64,000 nt of DNA, taken from JAAZIN01 sp964441025 (lineage in GTDB: Bacteria > Bacillota > Dethiobacteria > DTU022). Both the position numbers and the translations under genes were made by a program. Shown one piece after another: positions 25,440 through 34,507 of this stretch. The stretch spans positions 1-64,000 of the forward strand of contig CAYTXG010000003.1 in the NCBI GenBank assembly GCA_964441025.1. The letters are read 5' to 3'. Below the pieces are notes generated by a model, which made no database searches, was not told the origin of the DNA, and saw only the letters and a program-made list of their open reading frames with translations. Position 1 is the first letter of the stretch, and the number at the start of each line of letters is the position of its first letter.

Positions 25440-26192
25440 TCAATTCCCTGGATCCAGCAGCCTGATCAGCCTGAGCGAGCGCAGCTCGCCTGTATCAAGA
25501 TGGTAGCGGCGGAATGCCTCCGCCATGCCGCCAAGCTCCCGCATCTGCAGGGCAAGGGGGCGGAGTATTTTTACCTTCTCCAGGGGAGCCTCCAGCAGCC
25601 GCCGGGCCAGGGCCACAGTCCCGGCGCTCAATTTGACCGCTCCGCCGCCGGCGCATCTGCTGCAGAGCAGCCCGCCCTGGCGGGAGCTGAAATAGAGGGC
25701 TTCCGGTGCGCCGCAGAGCAGGCAGTCCTTAAGATAGGGACAGAAACCGGTCAGGTTCATCAATTTCAGCTCAAAAGCGCGGCAAAATAGCATCCGGCCT
25801 TGCGGTTCTGTTTCACAGAGAAGGCGCCATCCCTTCAGAAGCAGCGAGCAGGGCCCGGGCGAAGGCTCTTCGCTGCGGACAAGGCAGCCGGTAAGCTCGG
25901 TAAGAAATAGGCCATACGGGTAAAGCGCCGCATCTTCGCGGAAAGCGGTGAAATGTTCCTTTACCTCCTGGCCGGTGATCAGATCAAGGCTGCGGCCCCG
26001 GTGCAGCTGGTAATACCCGAAAGTGAAAAGGTCCACTCCCGCTGCCAGCCTGCTTTTTACTTTACGGGCGCCGCGGGCGACGGCGGTGATCTTCCCCCGT
26101 TCCCAGGTGAGCAGATCAACAAGGCGGTCGGCCTCGCCCAGGGGGCGGCTGAGAAGGATCAGGGCATCAGTTTTATAAGTACGCTCCGCCAA
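25440..26192 (-). CDS. recO: DNA repair protein RecO
   Basis: 250 residues. The N-terminal OB fold (residues 1-80, YKTDALILLSRPLGEADRLVDLLTWERGKI) and helical C-terminal domain match RecO. The zinc-finger cysteines are present as CPYLKDCLLCG and LLCSRC (about 147-185). With RecR it loads RecA onto SSB-coated gaps. The era-recO-glyQS order is the conserved Firmicute arrangement. The spacing to era upstream is 15 bases, so they are likely cotranscribed. Confidence 0.94.
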   Translation of the reverse strand: MAERTYKTDALILLSRPLGEADRLVDLLTWERGKITAVARGARKVKSRLAAGVDLFTFGYYQLHRGRSLDLITGQEVKEHFTAFREDAALYPYGLFLTELTGCLVRSEEPSPGPCSLLLKGWRLLCETEPQGRMLFCRAFELKLMNLTGFCPYLKDCLLCGAPEALYFSSRQGGLLCSRCAGGGAVKLSAGTVALARRLLEAPLEKVKILRPLALQMRELGGMAEAFRRYHLDTGELRSLRLIRLLDPGN

Positions 26193-26207
26193 AGCCGCCC
26201 TCCTTTT

Positions 26208-27119
26208 TTACTGCTCCCGGTAGCCGAACTCCCTTAACAGGCGCTCGCGATTCCGCCAGTCCCGCTTTGCTTTGACCCGCAGATCAAGGTAAACCTGCCG
26301 CCCGAAAAGGGCCTCAATTTCACGCCTGGCCTCGCTGCCCGCCTCTTTCAGCTGCCGGCCGCCTTTGCCGATGATGATTCCCACCTGGGAGTCGCGCTCC
26401 ACATAGATCCAGGCGCGCAGATCGAGCAGATCCCGCCCCTGCCGGGGAGTGATCTCTTCAATAACCACGGCAACGGCGTGGGGAATCTCCTCCCGGGTAA
26501 GCTGAATGATCTTTTCGCGGATAATTTCAGCGGCGATGAAGCGCTCCGGCTGATCCGTTACCATCTCCGGAGGGTAATAGCGGGGCCCTTTGGGAAGTTC
26601 GGCGGCAGCGGCATCCAGCAGCGGTGCAAGTCCCTCCCCGCGCAGCGCCGAGAGGGCAAAGCTGCCGGTAAAGGGGAAAAGCTGCCGGTAAAGGGCGCTG
26701 TGCAAAGCAAGCTGTTCCGGCGTGACCAGGTCAGTTTTGTTTATAACCAAAAAAACAGGCCCGGCGGCCCTGTCTAGCAGGGCGGCAATACGGCTGTCCC
26801 CCGGGCCCGGTTTAAAAGGCGCTTCAACAATAAAGCAGGCCAGGTCGGTCGTTTGAAGCGCCGCCTGCGCCGCCCGGACCATGGACCGGCCCAGCTGGTG
26901 CCTGGGGCGGTGCAGCCCGGGGGTGTCGATGAAGATAATCTGAAAATCTTCACGAGTGAGAACGGCGCGGATAGCAGTGCGGGTGGTCTGCGGCCTGGAG
27001 GAGACAATGGCGATCTTTTCACCCACCATCGAGTTCAACAGCGTTGATTTCCCCACATTGGGTCTCCCCACCAGGGCTACAAAGCCGGAGCGGTGTATCT
27101 TGAAATTGCTTTCTTTCAC
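26208..27119 (-). CDS. era: GTPase Era
   Basis: 303 residues. G-motifs: GRPNVGKST (G1, about 18), DTPG (G3, about 65), NKTD (G4, about 127), and SALRGEG near 157 as the G5 region. A C-terminal KH domain holds VERDSQVGIIIGKGGRQLKEAGSEARREIE (about 235-270). It binds the 3' end of 16S rRNA during 30S assembly. GTG start at 27119 with GGTGATAG upstream. In Firmicutes it follows cdd, as here, although the deaminase gene now encodes a fusion. Confidence 0.96.
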   Translation of the reverse strand: MKESNFKIHRSGFVALVGRPNVGKSTLLNSMVGEKIAIVSSRPQTTRTAIRAVLTREDFQIIFIDTPGLHRPRHQLGRSMVRAAQAALQTTDLACFIVEAPFKPGPGDSRIAALLDRAAGPVFLVINKTDLVTPEQLALHSALYRQLFPFTGSFALSALRGEGLAPLLDAAAAELPKGPRYYPPEMVTDQPERFIAAEIIREKIIQLTREEIPHAVAVVIEEITPRQGRDLLDLRAWIYVERDSQVGIIIGKGGRQLKEAGSEARREIEALFGRQVYLDLRVKAKRDWRNRERLLREFGYREQ

Positions 27120-27291
27120 CTATCACCAGATCCTACCATTTGTTGTTTATATTGTGCCTCACCGCCAGCCGGGCCATACCGGGAACCGCTTCGCGCCGCT
27201 GCCGCACCCGGTGGCCCCTCCCGGCATCGTACCTCGAGCAATATGAATCAGGGCGCCGGGCGGGGTTGGAAACCGCCGCTCCCGGCCGGTG

Positions 27292-28122
27292 TTATTTACC
27301 GGGAAGGACCGTTTTCAGGTCGAGGACAGGGGTGCCGTCAATTAGATCCAGGCCACGCACTGTCAGGCAAGGCCCGCGCCGCCCGAGCAGCTCCACCTCC
27401 GTCATGGAGATGGGGTTGGGCCGGTGAGGGGTGCGGCTGGCAAAAAGGCCGTATACCTCGCCGCCCCGGCCGCGGCGGCCGGTTTTAAGTCTGTACCCCC
27501 CGGCGCGGTGCAGGTAAGCGATGACAATGATCCTCGGCTCTTCATCTATGCGGTAGAGCCCCTCTTCGAGACCGGGGTCAAGGTCTATCTCTGAAACAAG
27601 CGTTTTGTAATTGTCGGGCACAGCGCCTGGATGGGGGAAGGCGCTGCGGACCCGCCCAATGGGCTGCAGCGTCAAGGGAAGCCGCCAAAGCCCTTCACGG
27701 GGTGCAGAAGGGGAAAATGGTTCTGCCGGCGCTCCCAGGCAGTCACTGCCGAAGGGCCCGGGCAGCAGCTCGCTCAAGGGGCGGCGGACAACCTCACCCT
27801 GCAGGTTGCCCATGATTATTTCAATATCTCCGGCCAGTTCAGATATGACCTGGCGGCAGGCGCCGCAGGGCGACGGCGGAGGCGAGCAGTCGGCCACCAG
27901 GGCCATGCTGCTGAAGCGCTCATGGCCGGCCAGGCGGGCGCTCCAGAGCGCCACCCTCTCCGCGCATACGGTGAGCCCAAATGAGGCGTTTTCAATATTG
28001 GCGCCGGTAAATACATCCCTGCCGCCCGCCAGCAGAGCTGCGCCGACGGCGAAGCGGGAATAAGGTGCATAAACCCTTGACCGGGCTGCTGCGGCAATGG
28101 CCAGCAGTGTTGACTCGCGCAT
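27292..28122 (-). CDS. Cytidine deaminase fused to a TrmO (TsaA)-type tRNA methyltransferase
   Basis: Residues 1-130 are cytidine deaminase: YAPYSRFAVGAALL, the catalytic NIENASFGLTVCAERVA (zinc Cys and Glu) and CPPCGACR-type CGACRQVISEL. They convert cytidine or deoxycytidine to uridine forms. After a linker, residues about 145-276 are a TrmO/UPF0066 domain with LQPIGRVRS, a GLFASRTPHRPNPISMTEVELLG core and the DGTPVLDLK end. TrmO N6-methylates t6A37 of some tRNAs with AdoMet. The single uninterrupted frame joins the two. The ATG at 28122 (MRESTLLAIAAAARSR) fits the deaminase family; a GTG at 28167 would add 15 residues. The position next to era matches cdd in Bacillus, so the TrmO part is the addition. 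Confidence 0.88.
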   Translation of the reverse strand: MRESTLLAIAAAARSRVYAPYSRFAVGAALLAGGRDVFTGANIENASFGLTVCAERVALWSARLAGHERFSSMALVADCSPPPSPCGACRQVISELAGDIEIIMGNLQGEVVRRPLSELLPGPFGSDCLGAPAEPFSPSAPREGLWRLPLTLQPIGRVRSAFPHPGAVPDNYKTLVSEIDLDPGLEEGLYRIDEEPRIIVIAYLHRAGGYRLKTGRRGRGGEVYGLFASRTPHRPNPISMTEVELLGRRGPCLTVRGLDLIDGTPVLDLKTVLPGK

Positions 28123-28188
28123 TTGATGATCCGTCCTTTGATTATCCGCCTTGGACGACGCCGGCACCGGGCGCCGGTACCGCCCCTC

Positions 28189-29238
28189 CTATTCTCCAGT
28201 GCGCGAATAGGCGGGCAGCTTCAGCACCGGGTCCCGCTCAATTTCGACACGGACCCCCCGGCTCACCTCTAAATTGTTTTTGATGATATCAAGGCCGCTG
28301 ATGAGCAGATCGGGATCGCCCACCGCCTGGATGACCACTGGATTGACGGTGATCAACCTGTCATTGACCTTGATCAGAGAGCCGCTGCAGCGCACCGCCG
28401 AAGTGACAATGATGCGCTGGCCGCCCAGGCTGACCCCTTTGGCTCCCGAGCCGAAAAGTTCGTTGATCACGTCCCGGATATCGGTATCGTGAATGATTGA
28501 ACTGGAGCTGGTGGCTCCGAACTCATCAAAAAGCTTCACCGTAATTCCTGCTCCCGTCATCTCCGCCAGGCCCGCCTCAACCCGCAGCTCATGCATTTTC
28601 AGCCCGGCTGCGCGGAGCTCCTCGCTGAGCGTCTCCAGCTGCTCCTCGGAGTTGTAGGGAGCCAGGCGGGCTTTGCCGCCGGCGACTTCTATTTCAAGCC
28701 GGTTCGTGGTAAAACGATCCCGGGGCACAAGCTCCGCTATTTTTACAAGTACATCCTGGGAGAGAACAGAAGCGGGGATAGTGTATATATCGCTGTCGGA
28801 GAAGCGAAGGGAAAAGTAGGTCGTCTCATCTGTTTCCCCGATCTGTTCATCACTGTTTATGGCGGCAAGGATCTGATCCATGAGCATGAGATTTGCCTCA
28901 CGCAGGATAGTCTCCTGCAGCTTACGCCCCTGTTCAAGGATCACTTTCGTCAGCTCATCATCCCTGGAAACTTCAATGTCGTAATTGAAACCCGCCAGGG
29001 CCCCTTTTACCTCTTCCCGCTCCAGCACCCCGAGCTCTCCGGCGAGACGGAGATTGTAAGCAGCCAGATCGCGGGCCACTTCCTGCTTGGAGCTGCGCCG
29101 GGCAGAGGCAGTGGGGAAAGAGGTGCGAAAGGCGTAGTAAACCCCGCCGACGAGCAGGGTGTTGACAATGAGTAAAAGCAGCAGCACCCATAAAAAATAG
29201 TTTTTGCCGTAATCCTTCTTAAAAATTTTCACGGGCAA
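28189..29238 (-). CDS. DUF881 family membrane-anchored protein
   Basis: 349 residues. A basic N-terminus and one membrane helix (residues 17-37) precede an extracytoplasmic domain with a coiled segment. The C-terminal half has DUF881 features: DIRDVINELFGSGAKGVSLGGQRIIVTSAVRCSG and VIQAVGDPDLLISGL. DUF881 proteins (YlxW/YlxX) are usually associated with cell division and sporulation clusters, but their activity is unknown. Here the gene is between dgkA and cdd, where other Firmicutes have no such gene, so it is an insertion into the conserved chain. Confidence 0.82.
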   Translation of the reverse strand: MPVKIFKKDYGKNYFLWVLLLLLIVNTLLVGGVYYAFRTSFPTASARRSSKQEVARDLAAYNLRLAGELGVLEREEVKGALAGFNYDIEVSRDDELTKVILEQGRKLQETILREANLMLMDQILAAINSDEQIGETDETTYFSLRFSDSDIYTIPASVLSQDVLVKIAELVPRDRFTTNRLEIEVAGGKARLAPYNSEEQLETLSEELRAAGLKMHELRVEAGLAEMTGAGITVKLFDEFGATSSSSIIHDTDIRDVINELFGSGAKGVSLGGQRIIVTSAVRCSGSLIKVNDRLITVNPVVIQAVGDPDLLISGLDIIKNNLEVSRGVRVEIERDPVLKLPAYSRTGE

Positions 29239-29317
29239 GACATACCCCCAATTATAGCTTTTACATCTCTATTATAGGAAGATGCAGGAAAACCCTATTA
29301 TTAAAATATGAAGATTG

Positions 29318-29707
29318 TTAAAAAATGCTTAATTTCTCTAGAGCTTCCCAGAGGCGCGGCCCCAGAATAAGGACCCCCACAAGTATGGCATAAAATGTGG
29401 TGAGCAAAACAGCCCCGGCAGCCACATCCTTGGCGATATGGGCCAGTTTTTGCCGTTCTTTTGTAGCCAGGTCAACAGTTTTCTCTATGGCCGTATTGAT
29501 CGCCTCGACAGCGATAACAGCGAACACTGCTGTCAGGATCGCAAATAACTCCCACCGCTCAAGGCGAAGCAGTAGGGACAGCAGAATAACAGCCGCGCCG
29601 GCGGCGGCATGAATGACCATGTTCCGCTGCGTTGCAAAGCAGTATGCCAGACCGGCAAAGGCGTCCCGGAAACTGCGGATCAGACGTTGCATCGTCCCGG
29701 CTCTCAC
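29318..29707 (-). CDS. dgkA: Diacylglycerol/undecaprenol kinase
   Basis: 129 residues with three membrane helices (about 30-50, 52-70 and 97-117). The signature EAINTAIEKTVDLATKERQKLAHIAKDVAAGAVLL is complete and includes the catalytic Glu and metal-binding residues. In Gram-positive bacteria the enzyme mainly phosphorylates undecaprenol. GTG at 29707 overlaps the ybeY stop as GTGA. An ATG five codons later (MQRLIRSF) could be used. It follows ybeY as in Bacillus. Confidence 0.94.
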   Translation of the reverse strand: MRAGTMQRLIRSFRDAFAGLAYCFATQRNMVIHAAAGAAVILLSLLLRLERWELFAILTAVFAVIAVEAINTAIEKTVDLATKERQKLAHIAKDVAAGAVLLTTFYAILVGVLILGPRLWEALEKLSIF

Positions 29708-30171
29708 CCGGCATGCCGCTCCACCAGGTGAAGAGTTTCAACCTCCTTCTGCTGCATCGCCGCAGCAGCGCCGCTGCAGTCGTGGCCATAGCCCAGCAGG
29801 TGCAGGAGCCCGTGTATGGCCAGGATCAGCGTCTCCCGTTCCCAGGAGTGGCCGGCGGCGGCTGCCTGTTCACGCGCCCGCTCCAGCGAAATATAGACAT
29901 CACCGATTGCTATTTCTTCACTCTCCCCCGCCGCAAACTTCTCCCGATCCGGGGTTTCGAGCATGGGAAATGAGAGCACATCTGTAGGGCGGTCAAGACC
30001 GCGAAAGCGTTTGTTAAGCTCCTGCAGCATGGCATTATCCGCCAGAACAATGGCTGCATCGCCCCCTTCCAGGCCCTCTTCCTCCAGCAGAAGACGCGCC
30101 GCGGCAGTCAGCTTCTTTTGTAAAGTTTCGGGCAGCGGGCTGCCGTTGATCCGGTGTACAGATAAGGTCAG
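29704..30171 (-). CDS. ybeY: Endoribonuclease YbeY, probable CTG start
   Basis: 155 residues if started at CTG 30169-30171. The metal site H-X3-H-X5-H is intact in AIHGLLHLLGYGHD near residue 122, and RPTDVLSFP near 65 is the family core. YbeY matures the 3' end of 16S rRNA and helps 70S quality control. The only in-frame ATG (30028-30030) would remove about 47 residues, including conserved N-terminal strand and helix. No ATG, GTG or TTG lies in frame before it back to the pgpH stop. CTG 30171 overlaps the pgpH TGA as CTGA, with GAGAGGAG nine bases upstream, so coupled initiation at CTG is the best reading. Confidence 0.88.
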   Translation of the reverse strand: MTLSVHRINGSPLPETLQKKLTAAARLLLEEEGLEGGDAAIVLADNAMLQELNKRFRGLDRPTDVLSFPMLETPDREKFAAGESEEIAIGDVYISLERAREQAAAAGHSWERETLILAIHGLLHLLGYGHDCSGAAAAMQQKEVETLHLVERHAG

Positions 30172-32279
30172 CGCAGTGCACTCCTCTCGATCTCCGCCCG
30201 CAAATCTTTTTCCGGGTATTCAACGCGGCTGTGATAGATGCCCGCCATGATCTTGACAAAAGCATCGCCGATCTGATCAAACTCTTTCAGCGTAAGATCG
30301 CTCTCATCCATCTGGCCGTTGTTCAGTTTCTCTTTGATGATCCGCCTGATCAGGGCCTCCACCCTGTTGGCCACGGGATTGGGAAGGGAACGGACGCCCG
30401 CTTCAATGGAATCGGCAAGCATGATGATCGCCGCCTCCTTCGTTTGCGGCAGCGGTCCCTCGTAGCGAAATTTTTCGGCGGCAACCTGCCCCTCATCACC
30501 GCTGCTTTCCAGCGCCTGCTGGTAGAAATAAAGTATCAAGCCTGTTCCGTGATGCTGGCGGATTATATCCTCGATGACGGTGGGGAGGCGGTACTTGCGA
30601 GCCAGCTCCACCCCGTCTTTGACATGGAGACGGATGATCATTGCACTCAGGTTGGGAGACAGTTTATCATGCGGGTTTTGCCCCGAAAGCTGATTCTCGG
30701 TAAAGAAGTATGGCCTTTTCAGCTTGCCGATATCATGATAGTAGGCGCCCACACGGGTCAGCAGGGGATCTGCGTTCACCGCCTCGGCGGCGGCTTCGGC
30801 CAGATTGCAGACCATCATGCTGTGATAGTAAGTGCCCGGCGCCGTTGTCTGAAGACGGCGCAGCAGGGGATGATTGGGGTTGGAGAGCTCCAACAGGGTA
30901 ATCGCCGTAGTCACCCCGAATGCGCTCTCCAGGTATGGGAGCAGCCCGATGGCGATGATCGAAGACAGGAGACCGCTGCCCGCGCCGGCAGCCAGTGCGT
31001 AACCCAGCTCTTTGAGGATTCCGCCCTCCAGGCTCAGGTTTCCCAGAAATAGAAACTGGGCTGCAATAGTCGCCATATTGGTTCCGGCTACGTAGAGCCC
31101 CGCCCTGGCCAGATCGCTGCGCTGGCTGACGCGGGATACAGCATAAACCGCCGCCAGGCCCCCGGTCAGGGAAACCAGCATATAACTGATTTCACCGCCC
31201 GTTACAAAACCGGCCAGCAGGGCGAAAACAAGGGTCATGAGTACGGCGAGGCGATAGCCAAAAATCACAGTGATCAGGATCACTCCCATAGCCACAGGTA
31301 TCCAGTAACCGGAAAAGTAGGCGGCCAAAACAGTCGCCAGGAGAGTTAGAATAGCCACCAGGCCCAGCAAGAGCAGCAGCTTGGGGTTCATATAAGCGTT
31401 ATTCACAAACTTGTAAAGGTATATGCTCACGAGGATAAAGATTATTGATAAGAGCAAGAATAGTCCGATCATCCCCGGGTAATCGGCATGTTTGCCCCGC
31501 AGGAGGCCCAGGTTCTCAAGCTGAGCCAACTGTTTCTCAGTAGCCAGTTCACCTGCGCTGATGATCAGGGTGTTGCGCTGCAAAATCACCGGATCCACCG
31601 CCTTGCTTGCCGCTTCGCGGTTGCGGGCTGTCGCCTCGGGGTTGGCAATCATATTCGGTTTCAACAGCGGCCCGGTCAGAATCTCCGTCACCTGTTTCAG
31701 CTCCGTGTTTACGGGAAAAAGGGCCGCCTCGCTGTTGAACTGCCGGCGCGCCGTCTCCACGCCGTTCACCTTGATCCCCTGATCGAATATTTCAGTCAGG
31801 ACTGACAGGATGCGTTCCTCCAGATCTGCCAGAACAGTTTTTTCAGTATTGAGCGCTTTGACCGTTGCAAGGGGGACCTCCACATCAAAAAGCGCCTGAA
31901 ATGCCTGGACCTTTTCATCAGGAGTGCTCTCCTGAACATCGCGGATCAGGGTAACGCAGCTGAAAAAATCCTCGACAGCCGCCAGAGCCTCTTCTTCAAC
32001 GGCTGCATTGTAATCAAATGCTTCCGGCACCTCTGCAGCAGCAGCCAGGCGGAGCTGCTCAGTGGTGTATTCATCAATGGCCTCCCGGGGAGCATAAATT
32101 GTTTTCGGACTGGGCCGGTCCAGTTCCACGTAAATTCTGGCGGGCATGCAGGCAAATACCAGGATCAGATAGATCACGATAAATAAAACCGCCCCCAGTG
32201 TCAGCCTCTGGGTGCGCTGATCCCATTTCGGCGGGAAGTAGCCGTCTATAACCCCTTTTATGTTCAGGTTTATCTTCAC
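30168..32279 (-). CDS. pgpH: 7TM-HD cyclic-di-AMP phosphodiesterase PgpH
   Basis: 703 residues. A first membrane helix (residues 25-48) is followed by an extracytoplasmic 7TMR-HDED domain (about 50-280), seven membrane helices (about 285-480), and a cytoplasmic HD domain with GAYYHDIGKLKRPYFF near 530 and further His residues in RQHHGTG. The family hydrolyses c-di-AMP to pApA. The gene overlaps phoH at its start (ATGA) and ybeY at its end (CTGA), so the phoH-pgpH-ybeY-dgkA set is tightly coupled. Confidence 0.95.
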   Translation of the reverse strand: MKINLNIKGVIDGYFPPKWDQRTQRLTLGAVLFIVIYLILVFACMPARIYVELDRPSPKTIYAPREAIDEYTTEQLRLAAAAEVPEAFDYNAAVEEEALAAVEDFFSCVTLIRDVQESTPDEKVQAFQALFDVEVPLATVKALNTEKTVLADLEERILSVLTEIFDQGIKVNGVETARRQFNSEAALFPVNTELKQVTEILTGPLLKPNMIANPEATARNREAASKAVDPVILQRNTLIISAGELATEKQLAQLENLGLLRGKHADYPGMIGLFLLLSIIFILVSIYLYKFVNNAYMNPKLLLLLGLVAILTLLATVLAAYFSGYWIPVAMGVILITVIFGYRLAVLMTLVFALLAGFVTGGEISYMLVSLTGGLAAVYAVSRVSQRSDLARAGLYVAGTNMATIAAQFLFLGNLSLEGGILKELGYALAAGAGSGLLSSIIAIGLLPYLESAFGVTTAITLLELSNPNHPLLRRLQTTAPGTYYHSMMVCNLAEAAAEAVNADPLLTRVGAYYHDIGKLKRPYFFTENQLSGQNPHDKLSPNLSAMIIRLHVKDGVELARKYRLPTVIEDIIRQHHGTGLILYFYQQALESSGDEGQVAAEKFRYEGPLPQTKEAAIIMLADSIEAGVRSLPNPVANRVEALIRRIIKEKLNNGQMDESDLTLKEFDQIGDAFVKIMAGIYHSRVEYPEKDLRAEIERSALR

Positions 32280-33256
32280 GGTTCATCCACCTTGCCGGCC
32301 TCGAATGCCTCATAGGCCTTGATAATATTCTGCACCAGGGGATGCCTGACCACATCTTTCTCAGTCAGGTAAACGAGCGCAATCCCCTCCACAGCGGCAA
32401 GAATGCGCGGCGCCTCAGCCAGGCCGGATTCGCGTTCGCGGGGGAGGTCGATCTGAGTAACATCCCCTGTCACCACCGCCTTCGACCCGAAGCCGAGCCT
32501 GGTAAGAAACATTTTCATCTGCTCGGAGGTGGCATTCTGCCCCTCGTCCAGTATAACAAAGGAATCGTCAAGGGTGCGCCCCCGCATATATGCAAGGGGC
32601 GCCACCTCAATTATACCGCGATCACGATATTTTTGAAAGAGCTCCACCCCCAGAAGATCGTAAAGCCCGTCATATATGGGCCTCAGGTAAGGATCCACTT
32701 TTTCCTGAAAATCACCGGGCAGAAAACCCAGATGCTCCCCCGCCTCTACGGCGGGACGGGCCAGGATCAGGCGCTGCACCTGCTTTTTTTTGAGGGCATC
32801 TATGGCCACCGCCAGGGCCAGGTAGGTCTTTCCCGTACCCGCCGGGCCGATGCAAAGGACAATGTCTTTCTGCCGCATCGCTTCAAGGTAACGCTTTTGA
32901 CCGATGGTTTTCGGGCGGATCTGTTTGCCACGGGGAGTTACCAGCAGCAGTTCGCTGAAAAGTTCGCGCACGCTTTTGGCATGTCCCTCCCGGGTCAACT
33001 TCAAGGCATATTCAAATTCACGGCCTGATAGAAAGTGGCCCCGGCGGATGCTGCGCAGAAGCTCCTGGAACATCTGGTAAAGCGGCTCCACCTCAGTTTC
33101 CGAACCCTCGATAACCAGTTCAAAATCCTTAGGCAGCAGGCGAACATTGAAATTATCTTCAACAAGATCAAAATTGCGGTCATGCTTTCCAAAAAGCTGC
33201 AGCGCCTCTTCGCCGCTCTCCAGCAAAACCGTACGGCTGACATCCTTTTCCGCCAA
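32276..33256 (-). CDS. phoH: PhoH-family ATPase/RNA helicase-like protein
   Basis: 326 residues. The PhoH ATPase region has Walker A GPAGTGKTYLALAVAIDAL near 137, Walker B FVILDEGQNATSEQMK near 235, and TGDVTQIDLPR sensor. The N-terminal 110 residues include the KH-like region typical of the YlaK/PhoH branch. A role in RNA metabolism alongside YbeY is inferred from the conserved coupling phoH-ybeY. The ATG is followed by pgpH with a 4-base overlap. Confidence 0.94.
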   Translation of the reverse strand: MAEKDVSRTVLLESGEEALQLFGKHDRNFDLVEDNFNVRLLPKDFELVIEGSETEVEPLYQMFQELLRSIRRGHFLSGREFEYALKLTREGHAKSVRELFSELLLVTPRGKQIRPKTIGQKRYLEAMRQKDIVLCIGPAGTGKTYLALAVAIDALKKKQVQRLILARPAVEAGEHLGFLPGDFQEKVDPYLRPIYDGLYDLLGVELFQKYRDRGIIEVAPLAYMRGRTLDDSFVILDEGQNATSEQMKMFLTRLGFGSKAVVTGDVTQIDLPRERESGLAEAPRILAAVEGIALVYLTEKDVVRHPLVQNIIKAYEAFEAGKVDEP

Positions 33257-33281
33257 AAAGACCCCACTCCTTTATAACAAA

Positions 33282-34484
33282 TCAGGGCCGGCGCAGCCTG
33301 ACCATCCCGATCTCCTCCCTGGTTTCGGCCACTGCACGGACCCACTCCGCCCCGTTTTCCATGTATTCCTGATAATAAAGCTGCTCAATGGATACTTTTC
33401 CCGGCACCTTGGCCCGCAGCTCTTCCCTGGCTTCCTCCCGGGCCAGCTGCAGTGCTTCATCGCGCGAAAACGCTTTTTGATCCGTCCTCTGCTCCAGATA
33501 GTTAATCTTCAGTACTTCGACGGGAAAAGAAATATTCCTCCATCTCCAGCAGATGATCCGGAGCTCCTCCCGGGCAAAACGGTAAGGATTGGCAGGCGGG
33601 CCCCACAGCCGCAGCTGCTTCTCATGCCACCGCAGATAACAGCTGCTGCGGGATGCCCCCGTAAGCTCTATGGAAATCTCCTCTAATCTGAGCGGCTGCC
33701 CGGCTTCATACCAGACCCGGGCCTCCACGGTGCCGCGCGCCCTTACCTCCTGCTCAGGAGGCTGCAGCTCCTGGGAATCAAGGATGCCGTTTTCAAAGTT
33801 GGCAATGCCCGCAATAAGCAGATCTCCCTCGGAGACGGTATCACCCACATCAACCGCGGCCTTCCCCTCTATCACCACCATCCTCTCGATCAAGCCGTCC
33901 TTGGAGGCGATGATATCAGCAGGGCGATGATCGGCAACAACTCCGGGAAGGTGTTCTACAATTTCAATTTCAAGCATGATTCCGCGCAGTTCAAACCCTG
34001 CCCAGGCGATGCCGCTGTGACGCCGGGGCAGTTCCTCGCCAAGTTCGGAGAGATCCAGCCGCCGCTTCCAGGCCCCGGGGCGGACCCCCAGCTTATCAAC
34101 AAGGGCCAGCACCTCGGCTTTTTCCAGGCGGCTGGTGCCGCTGACGCGGACATACCAGACCACTGAAGTGGCAAGGTAGAGGAAGGCAACGAAGAGAAGG
34201 GCCCCTGCGACCAGGCCCCGGCGGCGGCGCAGCCGGTAACTGACAAAGGGAAAGCCCACCTTGCGGTGAATGCGCAGCCGGCAGCGCGCCTTCCTGAGCA
34301 GGGGCCGCAGCTCCCTGAAGGAGGCCAGGCTTAAAGAAAGATGCGCTTTCTCCCTCTTTTTCTGCAAATCCCAGAAGCTGATCCCCCGCACCACCGCCAG
34401 GTTCAGCAGCCTCTCCACTCCCCGCCCCTCCAGGGAGATCACCACAAAGCCGCGCAGAAATCTCCACCATCTTATTATAAACAA
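33282..34484 (-). CDS. yqfD: Sporulation protein YqfD
   Basis: 400 residues. An N-terminal cytoplasmic part is followed by one membrane helix near residues 92-112 (GALLFVAFLYLATSVVWYV) and a large external domain with YVRVSGTSRLEKAEVLALVDKLGVRPG near 117. This is the YqfD layout, required at stage IV (cortex) in Bacillus. TTG start at 34484 with AGGAGG upstream. It follows yqfC by 23 bases. This pair marks the organism as an endospore former. Confidence 0.93.
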   Translation of the reverse strand: MFIIRWWRFLRGFVVISLEGRGVERLLNLAVVRGISFWDLQKKREKAHLSLSLASFRELRPLLRKARCRLRIHRKVGFPFVSYRLRRRRGLVAGALLFVAFLYLATSVVWYVRVSGTSRLEKAEVLALVDKLGVRPGAWKRRLDLSELGEELPRRHSGIAWAGFELRGIMLEIEIVEHLPGVVADHRPADIIASKDGLIERMVVIEGKAAVDVGDTVSEGDLLIAGIANFENGILDSQELQPPEQEVRARGTVEARVWYEAGQPLRLEEISIELTGASRSSCYLRWHEKQLRLWGPPANPYRFAREELRIICWRWRNISFPVEVLKINYLEQRTDQKAFSRDEALQLAREEAREELRAKVPGKVSIEQLYYQEYMENGAEWVRAVAETREEIGMVRLRRP

Positions 34485-34507
34485 CGGCTTTTCCTCCTAT
34501 ACCACAT

